Shown: positions 1-8,013 of the stretch, piece after piece
Layout of the letters: every line of letters starts with the position of its first letter
Numbering within the stretch: the first letter of the stretch is position 1
From: Planctomycetota bacterium
Lineage (GTDB): Bacteria > Planctomycetota > Phycisphaerae > Phycisphaerales > UBA1924
Direction of reading: 5' to 3'
NCBI GenBank assembly: GCA_003696675.1
Contig: RFGH01000117.1
Coordinates: 1-64,000, forward strand
Length of the DNA stretch: 64,000 nucleotides
Made by a program: the position numbers and the translations under genes
Notes under the pieces: generated by a model
Databases searched by the model: none
Seen by the model: only the letters and a program-made list of their open reading frames with translations
What the model was told of the DNA's origin: nothing

Positions 1-633
1 CCCCACCACACCCACCGGGGCCGCGCGCTGAACCCGCGGACCGACGAACCCGCGTTCGTCTCACGCGGCGGGCTGAAACTCCATCACGCTCTCACCGAGT
101 TCAGCCTCGACGCGACCGGCCTTACCTGCGCTGACCTCGGCTGCTCCACCGGCGGCTTCACCGACTGCCTGCTCCAGCACGGCGCGGCCAAGGTCCACAG
201 CGTCGACACCGCCTACGGCGAACTGGCGTGGAAACTCCGCAAGGACGATCGCGTCTCCGTCCACGAACGCTCCAACGCCCTGCACTTCGAACCCGTCGCC
301 GCCGTCGATCTCGTCGTGATCGACCTCGGCTGGACGCCCCAGCGCCTCGCCCTTCCCGCGGCCGCCAAGTGGCTCAAGCCCGGCGGACGCATCATCACCC
401 TCGTCAAGCCCCACTACGAAGCGGACAAGTCCGAACTGGGCGACAAGGGCGTGCTCGACCCGGCCCGCGCCGAGCAGATCGCCGAACAGGTGCGCGACGC
501 GATGCCCGCGATGGGCTTCGAGGTCCTGGGCTGGACCAAGAGCCCCGTCCTCGGCGGCGCGACCGGCAAGATGAAAAAGAAGGGCAGCGGCAACCCGGAG
601 TGGCTCGCGCTCGTGACCCCGCGCAGTGGCTAA
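1..633 (+). CDS. TlyA-family rRNA methyltransferase (FtsJ fold), 5' truncated
   Basis: The reading frame is open from the window edge to a stop at 633, giving 210 residues. FVSRGGLKLHHAL followed by DLGCSTGGFTDCLLQHGA is the TlyA/hemolysin A signature, in which the second stretch is the SAM-binding glycine loop. GELAWKLRKDDRV and DLVVIDLGWTPQ follow in the usual order, and PHYEADKSELGDKGV matches the family's late lysine-containing region. TlyA proteins are about 270 residues with an N-terminal S4 RNA-binding domain, which would lie upstream of this window. Known members 2'-O-methylate rRNA. The gene runs convergently into obg, with 14 nt between the stop codons. The family call is firm; the exact rRNA target is not visible. 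Confidence 0.85.
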   Translation, partial: PHHTHRGRALNPRTDEPAFVSRGGLKLHHALTEFSLDATGLTCADLGCSTGGFTDCLLQHGAAKVHSVDTAYGELAWKLRKDDRVSVHERSNALHFEPVAAVDLVVIDLGWTPQRLALPAAAKWLKPGGRIITLVKPHYEADKSELGDKGVLDPARAEQIAEQVRDAMPAMGFEVLGWTKSPVLGGATGKMKKKGSGNPEWLALVTPRSG

Positions 634-647
634 AGCGAATCGGGAGT

Positions 648-1709
<1,062 letters not shown>

Positions 1710-1752
1710 GGGCCCGAGGCGTGATTCTCCTAACAAACCGGATGATCTTCGG

Positions 1753-2151
1753 TCATGCCGCCCGCAGGTAGCGCCCGCTGCTCAGCGACCGGATCAGCCG
1801 CTCGCGGTCGCCCGCCCGGTCGTACCGGGTGATGGCCACCGCCATCCGGGACGCCCCTGGCTCGTCCAGATCGCACCAGACCACATTGCCGGTCACAAAC
1901 ACGGCCCGCCCAGGCCCGATGTCCCTGCCCGATTCGAACAGGTGACCCGGCAGATCGATCTTCAGTGAGATCCGGGTGCCCGGCTCGATCGGACGGTCCA
2001 ACTCGAAGCACACGCCACCCTCGGAAAGGTCGTAGATGTGCCCCTCGAAACTGAACGATTCCTCCGGATGGATCCGGGCGGCGACCGGGGCATAGCCCGG
2101 GTTCATACGGAAACGCTCGTGCACGCGACGCTCGATGGGGTTGCTGTTCAT
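1753..2151 (-). CDS. PilZ-domain protein
   Basis: 132 residues from the ATG at 2151, which is preceded by GGAAGG at a good distance; an in-frame ATG at 2205 would add 18 residues. RRVHERF near the N-terminus and DLSEGGVCFEL about 30 residues later are the RxxxR and (D/N)xSxxG motifs of PilZ domains, which bind cyclic di-GMP. There is no other domain, so it is a stand-alone PilZ protein that may act as a c-di-GMP-responsive adaptor for motility, adhesion or polysaccharide export. It lies 125 nt downstream of the Fur-family gene on the same strand. A second, more diverged PilZ-like gene is at 4182-4769. The target is unknown. Confidence 0.8.
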   Translation of the reverse strand: MNSNPIERRVHERFRMNPGYAPVAARIHPEESFSFEGHIYDLSEGGVCFELDRPIEPGTRISLKIDLPGHLFESGRDIGPGRAVFVTGNVVWCDLDEPGASRMAVAITRYDRAGDRERLIRSLSSGRYLRAA

Positions 2152-2276
2152 GTCTGGCCCTTCCGACGGCCTGTGACGCACCGCGTCCGCCGCCGGATGA
2201 TCCATCGGCCCGGAAACCCCGCTTCTTGATTCTCGGTCGTCGATTCCCCGAATCCGGGTCTTCGGCCAAACGCCCG

Positions 2277-2762
2277 TCAGGCGGATGACTCCCCGCTGAG
2301 TTCGATGTGGACCCCAGTGATCTGCCCGCCCGACACCCCCAGATGCCCCATTTCCGCACCGTCAAGGGCGCTCAGAATGGCATCGGACACCGATTCCGGG
2401 GCATCGACCACCCGCCCGTCGGGCAGGGTCAGGTGGACATGGGGGTGCACATCGGCGTCGTACCGGCAGGGCCCACCGGCCGACCGGGCCGGGAGCCGGC
2501 GGGCCAGCCCGCAAGCGACCAGTGTGTCCAAGGTGTTGTAGACGGTGGCCTGCGATATGCCCGGGTCAGCCGCCCGAACCCCGACAAGCAGGTCCTCGAC
2601 CGTGGGGTGGGTGTCTGTCGATGCCAAGGCGGCGTACACCAGCTCCCGTTGGCGGGTGCACCGGACGCCATGAACGCGGAACACCGACCGGGCCTGTTCC
2701 ACCCAGGGGGTCAGGTCGTTGCCGATGGGCCGGGATGGGGCGAAATCCGCCATAAGTCGCAT
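2277..2762 (-). CDS. Fur-family transcriptional regulator lacking the CxxC zinc pairs
   Basis: 161 residues (ATG 2762; a second in-frame ATG at 2753 is possible). The winged-helix part is clear: VHGVRCTRQRELVYAAL, THPTVEDLL, and the recognition-helix region GISQATVYNTLDTL. The dimerisation part has CRYDADVHPHVHL, where Fur and PerR have the HHH metal site, and ends in ITGVHIELSG as in Fur-like proteins. No C-x2-C structural zinc motif is present after the HxH region, which is unusual. Fur-family proteins repress iron, peroxide or zinc genes with metal as co-factor; PerR-like or BosR-like divergence is possible here. No target genes are obvious next to it. Confidence 0.85.
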   Translation of the reverse strand: MRLMADFAPSRPIGNDLTPWVEQARSVFRVHGVRCTRQRELVYAALASTDTHPTVEDLLVGVRAADPGISQATVYNTLDTLVACGLARRLPARSAGGPCRYDADVHPHVHLTLPDGRVVDAPESVSDAILSALDGAEMGHLGVSGGQITGVHIELSGESSA

Positions 2763-2804
2763 TGTTGCAGGCCGATGGGCGGGATGCCAGCCCCGGGTCG
2801 TGAA

Positions 2805-3314
2805 TCAATCGAGTTCGAACTCCAGCTCGGGATCGACCGGATCGCCCATGACCGGGGCGTAGACGACCATCTTCCGGTGTTTGATCCCCGCCTCGATGAA
2901 CACATCCGATGCGATCGACCACCCGATCCGCTCGTAGAACGGCACCGCGACCAGCTGGGCGTGGCAGTACAGCCCCGCCAGCCCCAGTTCCCCGAAGGCC
3001 CGGGCCTCGATGGCGGCCATCAGCTTCTGCCCGATCCCCTCGTTCTGGCGTTGGGGGTCGACACAGACCTGGCTGACCTTGGCCAGCCCATCCGGCTCGG
3101 CGGGGGGCAGCATGGTGGCCGTCCCCACGACCCGGTCGCCCGTCGGGTGGTCGAAGACCGCCACGAAGTGCTCGCACCGCTCCTCCGCCCCCTCTGCATG
3201 GCGGTAGTAGTCCTCGATGGTCATCCCGATGGGGGCCAGCAGCACGCGGGTGCGCAGGTCCACCTCCTGAGCGTAGAGCGGGTCGGACATCTGAATGCGT
3301 CGGATGCGGATCAC
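2805..3314 (-). CDS. GNAT-family N-acetyltransferase
   Basis: 169 residues from GTG at 3314, with GAGGGA upstream. VSQVCVDPQRQNEGIGQKLM is the acetyl-CoA-binding motif A of GNAT enzymes (Q/RxxGxG/A form), and AQLVAVPFYERIGW is the usual late motif B segment. The family transfers acetyl groups from acetyl-CoA to small amines or proteins; the substrate cannot be told from the sequence. It is transcribed divergently from the gene at 3380, with 65 nt between the starts. TACATT about 15 nt upstream of the start on this strand could be its -10 element. Confidence 0.85.
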   Translation of the reverse strand: MIRIRRIQMSDPLYAQEVDLRTRVLLAPIGMTIEDYYRHAEGAEERCEHFVAVFDHPTGDRVVGTATMLPPAEPDGLAKVSQVCVDPQRQNEGIGQKLMAAIEARAFGELGLAGLYCHAQLVAVPFYERIGWSIASDVFIEAGIKHRKMVVYAPVMGDPVDPELEFELD

Positions 3315-3367
3315 GGGATTCCCTCGGCGACCAATGTAGCACCAAATCAGCCCCCGGGCGACGCCGG

Positions 3368-3373
3368 TACGCT
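3368..3373 (+). promoter_or_regulatory. Candidate -10 element for a leaderless mRNA
   Basis: TACGCT is followed by exactly 6 nt and the ATG at 3380. There is no Shine-Dalgarno sequence, and the -35 region is weak. The identical hexamer and spacing precede the gene at 10991. Confidence 0.5.
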
Positions 3374-3379
3374 TGGCCC

Positions 3380-4201
3380 ATGGGCGAACGCCGGGCCTGG
3401 GACGACGAGTACACGCTGCTCTGCGAGCGGTGCGGCTATGTCATCGAGGGCCTACCGAAGGACGGGGCCTGCCCGGAGTGCGGCAAGCCGATCGCGGAGA
3501 GTCTGCCGGAGCGGCGGGTGGGGACGCCGTGGCAGCAAAGTCGGAGCGTCGGCAATCTAGCTCGGACGTGGAGGGTGTCGCTACTTCATCCAGTCCGAAC
3601 GCTGGATGTGCTCGCCGAGTCCCCCTTATCCGACAGACGGTTGAGACGCTGGACAACTTTGGCGGCCGCGCTGCTGCTTTCGGCCGGCTGGTGGCATTAT
3701 GGTGCGATCTCGGTCGTTCGCGAGCAACCAATGTCTTTTGTGGTTCTAGTCGCCCTGGTTCTGGTCTGCACAATGGCGGTGTGGCCTGTTCTCCTGGTCC
3801 TGACACAGGTCGAAACTTGGGGGCTGGGTGTCATCGCCAAGACGCGCGGCTTGAGGATGCCTACCAACGCACGACGCGCCATCACGGCGCATGGATGCGT
3901 CGGTTGGCTTCTCGCGGGCGCCGCCGCATGGTTGACGATGGCTGGCCTTGACTTCCTGCACGCCGCTGTGACAAAGCCTTACATTGAGTATGACCCGAGC
4001 ATGACACGAGCCGAAAGCTTCGAGGTCGTGTTCGGTCGTCGCACGCCGTTGTGGCTCGACCTGTTGAGCATGGCGACGCGTTTGATCTGCGTGCTCGCCG
4101 GCTTCCTCTTCTTCGAAACCTTCGCCTGGCTCGGCCTCCGCCGTCTCAAATACGCCAATCGTGTCCGCCCCGCCGATGCCGTCACGCCGCCCGACGCGTG
4201 A
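3380..4201 (+). CDS. Zinc-ribbon multi-pass membrane protein, function unknown
   Basis: 273 residues. The N-terminus carries a rubredoxin-like zinc ribbon, CERCGYVIEGLP then CPECGKPI (two CxxC pairs about 16 residues apart). After a linker come about four hydrophobic segments (around residues 93-110, 118-142, 172-192 and 233-255). Proteins with this ribbon-plus-membrane layout are frequent hypotheticals in Phycisphaerae genomes; no function is known to me. Base composition from about 3540 to 4100 is less GC-rich than the neighbours. The 3' end overlaps the convergent PilZ-like gene by 20 nt. The start is fixed by the promoter-like TACGCT 6 nt upstream and by the ribbon beginning soon after. 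Confidence 0.7.
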   Translation: MGERRAWDDEYTLLCERCGYVIEGLPKDGACPECGKPIAESLPERRVGTPWQQSRSVGNLARTWRVSLLHPVRTLDVLAESPLSDRRLRRWTTLAAALLLSAGWWHYGAISVVREQPMSFVVLVALVLVCTMAVWPVLLVLTQVETWGLGVIAKTRGLRMPTNARRAITAHGCVGWLLAGAAAWLTMAGLDFLHAAVTKPYIEYDPSMTRAESFEVVFGRRTPLWLDLLSMATRLICVLAGFLFFETFAWLGLRRLKYANRVRPADAVTPPDA

Positions 4202-4769
4202 GCGATTCCAGCGAGCCGAGTTCATCCAGCAGGGGCAGCACTTCCTCGGCTCCGGCATCGTCCTGGATCAGGCGGCGGACCTGCTCGGTCAGTTCGGTGC
4301 AGCGGGCCATGGCCGCACGCAGGCGCGTCGCCTCGTCGCCGTCCGGCAGCGCGACCGAGCCGGACGGCACGCACAGCCGCTCCGCCTGCGTCTCGCTCAG
4401 CGGCTCGACGAACAGCAGACCGAGTTCATGAATGGCGCCCTCGACGTGGTGGCACCGCACCACGGTGGCGTCGGCCGCGATCGGCTCGCGCTGGTCTGTG
4501 ATCAGCACCAGCGTGCAGGGCGCGTGGGTCGGCAGGAAGACCGCGTGGAGCACCGACGATCCCGTGACGCTCACATTGCGGACGAACACCTCGTACCGCC
4601 CCGTCTGTCGGGTGCCCTCGCGGGTCACCAGCACGCCCGGCCGGCAGCACGGGCGGCGCACCCCCGAACGAGCGCCCTGGTACTGCGAATCGCACCGGTC
4701 CAGTTCCTCAATGACGGTCTCGAGACGGGGGCGGGGCACCCGCAGCCGCTGGATCGGGATTGGCGTCAT
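4182..4769 (-). CDS. PilZ-like domain protein, diverged
   Basis: 195 residues from the ATG at 4769, which has CCGGAG 9 nt upstream; the open frame continues to 4859 but the extra residues are low-complexity Arg/Gly. The middle of the protein (RYEVFVRNVSVTGSSVL, then a beta-rich stretch ending in ELGLLFVEPL) resembles a PilZ barrel in which the second motif has become VSVTGSS. The C-terminal 50 residues are predicted helical and acidic. If the fold is right it may have lost c-di-GMP binding. It reads away from ispG (divergent, 221 nt) and overlaps the 3' end of the zinc-ribbon gene. The PilZ assignment is tentative. Confidence 0.6.
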   Translation of the reverse strand: MTPIPIQRLRVPRPRLETVIEELDRCDSQYQGARSGVRRPCCRPGVLVTREGTRQTGRYEVFVRNVSVTGSSVLHAVFLPTHAPCTLVLITDQREPIAADATVVRCHHVEGAIHELGLLFVEPLSETQAERLCVPSGSVALPDGDEATRLRAAMARCTELTEQVRRLIQDDAGAEEVLPLLDELGSLESLTRRAA

Positions 4770-4990
4770 GGGCACGACTCCGGCAGATCCTCGGCCCCGG
4801 CGACCCCGCCGGCGACCTTCCCGCCATCGGGCCGCCCGGTCGCCCGCATTCGCCCCCACTTCCGTGTGTCGGGAAATTTACCTGTGACACCCCAGACGCC
4901 GGCGGGATGCCGCTGATTCTCGGAAGTGACGACCCCCTGCCTAGGGGATGCCACATCTCCGTTCGTCCTCCCGTCGTACCCTTCCCTGCC

Positions 4991-6295
4991 ATGCAACCAC
5001 GACGCCCGACCCGCCAGATCCGACTCGGCAATGACAAAACCGGCATCGTCCGCGTGGGGGGCGGATTGCCCCCCGACCATCCGATGGCCGACGGGTCGGT
5101 CGCCCCCGCCCCGGTGTCGGTCCAGACCATGACCGCCGGATACACCTGGGATGTGGATAAGTGCGTCGCGGAGATCCACAAGCTGCACACCGCCGGGGCC
5201 GATGTCGTCCGCGTCGCGGTGCCTGAGAAGAAGGACACTCAGGCCCTCAAGGAGATCCTCGCCCAGACCTCGGTGCCGATCGTCGCTGATGTTCACTTCC
5301 ACTTCCAGCGGGCGCTCGAGGCGGTCGAGGCCGGGGTGCACAAGATCCGGCTCAACCCCGGCAACATCAACGACCGGGCGCAGGTGGAGGATGTGATCCG
5401 CGCCTGCAAGGACGCCGGCATCCCTATCCGCGTCGGCGTGAACGAGGGCTCGATCATCGAGCGCAAGGACAAACAGAAGCGGGCCAAGGAACTCGGCGCG
5501 GTTTTCAGCAACCACAAACACGGTTACATGCTGGCGATCATGATCGCCAAACTTGAGGAATACCTCGACATCTTCTACGAGAATGATTTCTTCGATATCG
5601 CCATCTCGGCCAAGTCCATGGACGCGACGCTCGTCATCGACGCTTACACCGAGATCGCCAAACGCTTCCCCCACCCCCTGCACCTCGGTGTGACGCACGC
5701 CGGCCCGAAGGAGACCGGCTGCATCCGCTCGGTGGTCGCGCTGGGCACGCTGCTGGCCAACGGAATCGGCGACACCATCCGCATCTCCTACGCCAACGAC
5801 CCGATCTATGAGGTCCAGGACGGACTGGAGCTGCTCTACACGCTCGGCCTGAGGGAGCGCAAGGGCGCTGAACTGATCGCCTGCCCCACCTGCGGACGCA
5901 TCCAGGTGGACCTGTTCACCCTAGTGCAGGATGTGAACAAGAAGCTCGCCACCGACATCCGTGTGCCGATGAAGGTCGCGGTGATGGGCTGCGTGGTCAA
6001 CGGTCCGGGCGAGGCCGAGGGCGCGGATGTGGCCGTCTTCGCCGGCGACCGAAAGGGCATCATCTATGTTCAGGGCGAGCGCGTCGCCACCGTGCCCGAG
6101 ACCGAGATCCTCGACCGTCTGCTGGCCGAGTGCCTGTCATTCCAGGCCCGGGTCGAATCCGGCGAGGCCAGGCTCGGCGAGAAGAAGGTCGACATCGTCC
6201 CGCCGGACCCGCTGGGCGAACTCGGCAGCGGCTGGGAGAAGATGGCCGCCGAGCGGATCCGCGGCGTGACGGATCTGACCATCGGGAAGACCTGA
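4991..6295 (+). CDS. ispG: 4-hydroxy-3-methylbut-2-enyl diphosphate synthase IspG (GcpE)
   Basis: 434 residues from the ATG at 4991. The TIM-barrel part has APVSVQTMT, ADVVRVAVP, IVADVHFHFQRALEA and KIRLNPGNI, all typical of IspG. The C-terminal 4Fe-4S domain has CPTCGR (C298, C301) and GCVVNGPGE (C334), the three cluster-ligating cysteines. The enzyme reduces methylerythritol cyclodiphosphate to HMBPP in the MEP isoprenoid pathway. The protein is longer than the roughly 370-residue E. coli enzyme, mainly through N- and C-terminal additions. TACCCT lies 8 nt before the start and no Shine-Dalgarno sequence is seen, so a very short leader is possible. No other MEP gene is adjacent. Confidence 0.97.
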   Translation: MQPRRPTRQIRLGNDKTGIVRVGGGLPPDHPMADGSVAPAPVSVQTMTAGYTWDVDKCVAEIHKLHTAGADVVRVAVPEKKDTQALKEILAQTSVPIVADVHFHFQRALEAVEAGVHKIRLNPGNINDRAQVEDVIRACKDAGIPIRVGVNEGSIIERKDKQKRAKELGAVFSNHKHGYMLAIMIAKLEEYLDIFYENDFFDIAISAKSMDATLVIDAYTEIAKRFPHPLHLGVTHAGPKETGCIRSVVALGTLLANGIGDTIRISYANDPIYEVQDGLELLYTLGLRERKGAELIACPTCGRIQVDLFTLVQDVNKKLATDIRVPMKVAVMGCVVNGPGEAEGADVAVFAGDRKGIIYVQGERVATVPETEILDRLLAECLSFQARVESGEARLGEKKVDIVPPDPLGELGSGWEKMAAERIRGVTDLTIGKT

Positions 6296-6372
6296 CCCCC
6301 GGCGTCTTCGTCGGGAGGCGTGGTCCGCTACCATCGCCACGATTCTCGGACCCGAGAACGGAGGCGATCCCG

Positions 6373-7680
6373 ATGCGTGTTTCTTTCTTTGCAGGACTGC
6401 TCGCCGCGGCCGCGTCCGCCCCTTCGCTCGCGCAGCCATGCCCGGCCGATCTCGGGCGCCCGTTCGGCGTGCTCAATCTCTTCGACCTCACCGCGTACCT
6501 CGATCTCTTCCAGGCCGGCTCGCCCGTCGCGGACACCGCCGAACCCATCGGCACACTGAACTTCTTTGACCTCGCCGCGTTCCTCGACAGCTATCTCGTG
6601 GGATGCCCGCTCGACTCGGACGGCGACCGCATCGCGGACATCCACGAGACCGGCAACGGCGTCTATCTCGGCCCCACAGCCACCGGCACCGATCCGTTCA
6701 ACCCCGACTCCGACGGCGACGGCATCATCGACGGCGACGAAGTTTTCGGCACCGTCGAGGGCCTCGACCTGCCCGCTATGGGGGCGCTCCCGGTGATCAA
6801 GGACATCTTCATCGAGTGTGATTGGTTCGAGGGCTTCTTCATCGGACGCGAGCGGAACTACCGCCCCACCGCCGATTCGATCGCCCGGGTCGTCGCCTCG
6901 TTCGCCAACGCGCCCGTCCCCAACCCCGCCCCGAACCCGAACGGGATCGCGATCCATCTCGATTACGGGCAGGGCGGCGCGTTCACCGGCGGCAACAGGA
7001 TCCCAGGCGAACCCGCGTTCGTCGTCTTCGGCGACCAGTTCTACCAGTACAAGGCCGACCACTTCGACCCGCGACGCAAAGGCTACTTCCACTACGCGAT
7101 CTTCGCAAGCCGTCACTCGGACGACACCAACCGATCTTCCGGCATCGCGGAGATCAACGGCGACGACTTCATGGTCACGATGGTCGATTACCTCAGCACG
7201 AACAACCAGTCGAACACGATCGTCCACGAGCTGGGCCACAACCTCGGGCTGCGTCACGGCGGCTTCGAGAACCGCAACTACAAGCCCAACTACAACTCGG
7301 TGATGAACTACCGCCACCAGTTCCCGGGTGTGGACACCAACGGAGATTCCCGCGGCGACGGCGTGCTGGACTACTCGCGGGGGCTCAACTTCGATCTCGA
7401 CGAATCATCGATCTTCGAGCCCGACGGCGTGATCGGTTTCCCGATCGACTTTGACCGCGACGGGCTGATCGACACCCTGCCCTACGCCCTGAATCTCAAC
7501 TGCTCGGGCACCAACACCAGCCCGTGCGGCTCGAACGCGGACGGCGCGTGCGCCGACTCATCGTGCTCGGTGCTGCTGGACTTCAACGACTGGGCCAATA
7601 TCAACTGGGGCCGGCTCGCCGATACCGCCGACCGCCGACCGGAACAGGAAATCGCAACCTGCGAGAACGAGCCCGAGTGA
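6373..7680 (+). CDS. Secreted zinc metalloprotease with dockerin-like repeats
   Basis: 435 residues from the ATG at 6373, preceded by GGAGG at 6360-6364. A signal peptide ends near APSLAQ. Next comes a duplicated module (CPADLG...LNLFDLTAYLDLF, then LNFFDLAAFLDSYLVGCP) of the kind found in many Phycisphaerae secreted proteins, followed by Asp-rich calcium-type repeats (DSDGDRI, PDSDGDGIIDGDE). The catalytic motif is HELGHNLGLRH, with H285, E286, H289 and H295 (metzincin-like HExxHxxGxxH). A methionine in SVMNYRH about 23 residues later is a plausible Met-turn. Substrate unknown; likely extracellular. The stop codon abuts the convergent gene at 7681. Confidence 0.85.
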   Translation: MRVSFFAGLLAAAASAPSLAQPCPADLGRPFGVLNLFDLTAYLDLFQAGSPVADTAEPIGTLNFFDLAAFLDSYLVGCPLDSDGDRIADIHETGNGVYLGPTATGTDPFNPDSDGDGIIDGDEVFGTVEGLDLPAMGALPVIKDIFIECDWFEGFFIGRERNYRPTADSIARVVASFANAPVPNPAPNPNGIAIHLDYGQGGAFTGGNRIPGEPAFVVFGDQFYQYKADHFDPRRKGYFHYAIFASRHSDDTNRSSGIAEINGDDFMVTMVDYLSTNNQSNTIVHELGHNLGLRHGGFENRNYKPNYNSVMNYRHQFPGVDTNGDSRGDGVLDYSRGLNFDLDESSIFEPDGVIGFPIDFDRDGLIDTLPYALNLNCSGTNTSPCGSNADGACADSSCSVLLDFNDWANINWGRLADTADRRPEQEIATCENEPE

Positions 7681-8013
7681 TCAGGGCCGGACCCGGGCCC
7701 GCGTCTGGCGTCGGACGGCCTGCTCGATCAGCGCGGGGCTGAGCGCCAACCCGACCGGCGACGACAGCCCACGCGCCGCTGCTTCGCGACGCAGCGCTCG
7801 CACCTCGCGTCGGCCCAGCCCTCTCGCAAGCCGCCGGAACGCCAGCTCTCGCGGATCGACCAACCGCCTGCGCCGCCCCGCCCAGAGAACCCAGACCGCC
7901 GCCAGAGCCAATCCCGCGAGCGCAAACGGGGCGAACTCCGTCGCCCAGCCCGGCAACCCTTCGGAGACCGGCTCCGGCATTCCGGGCACCACGATGACCG
8001 ACGCCCCGCTCAC
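7681..8013 (-). CDS. Small single-pass membrane protein, unknown
   Basis: 110 residues from GTG at 8013, which overlaps the stop of the HEAT-repeat gene by 4 nt (GTGA), so the two are probably translated together. One hydrophobic segment (APFALAGLALAAVWVLWAG) is followed by a basic, Arg-rich cytoplasmic tail of about 65 residues. No family recognised. Coupling to the HEAT-repeat protein suggests a membrane partner or anchor, but that is inference. Confidence 0.6.
   Translation of the reverse strand: MSGASVIVVPGMPEPVSEGLPGWATEFAPFALAGLALAAVWVLWAGRRRRLVDPRELAFRRLARGLGRREVRALRREAAARGLSSPVGLALSPALIEQAVRRQTRARVRP

Noticed and set aside
2307-3560. Long plus-strand open frame across the Fur and GNAT genes
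   Set aside because: Antisense to two well-supported genes and rich in Pro/Arg/His without domain character.
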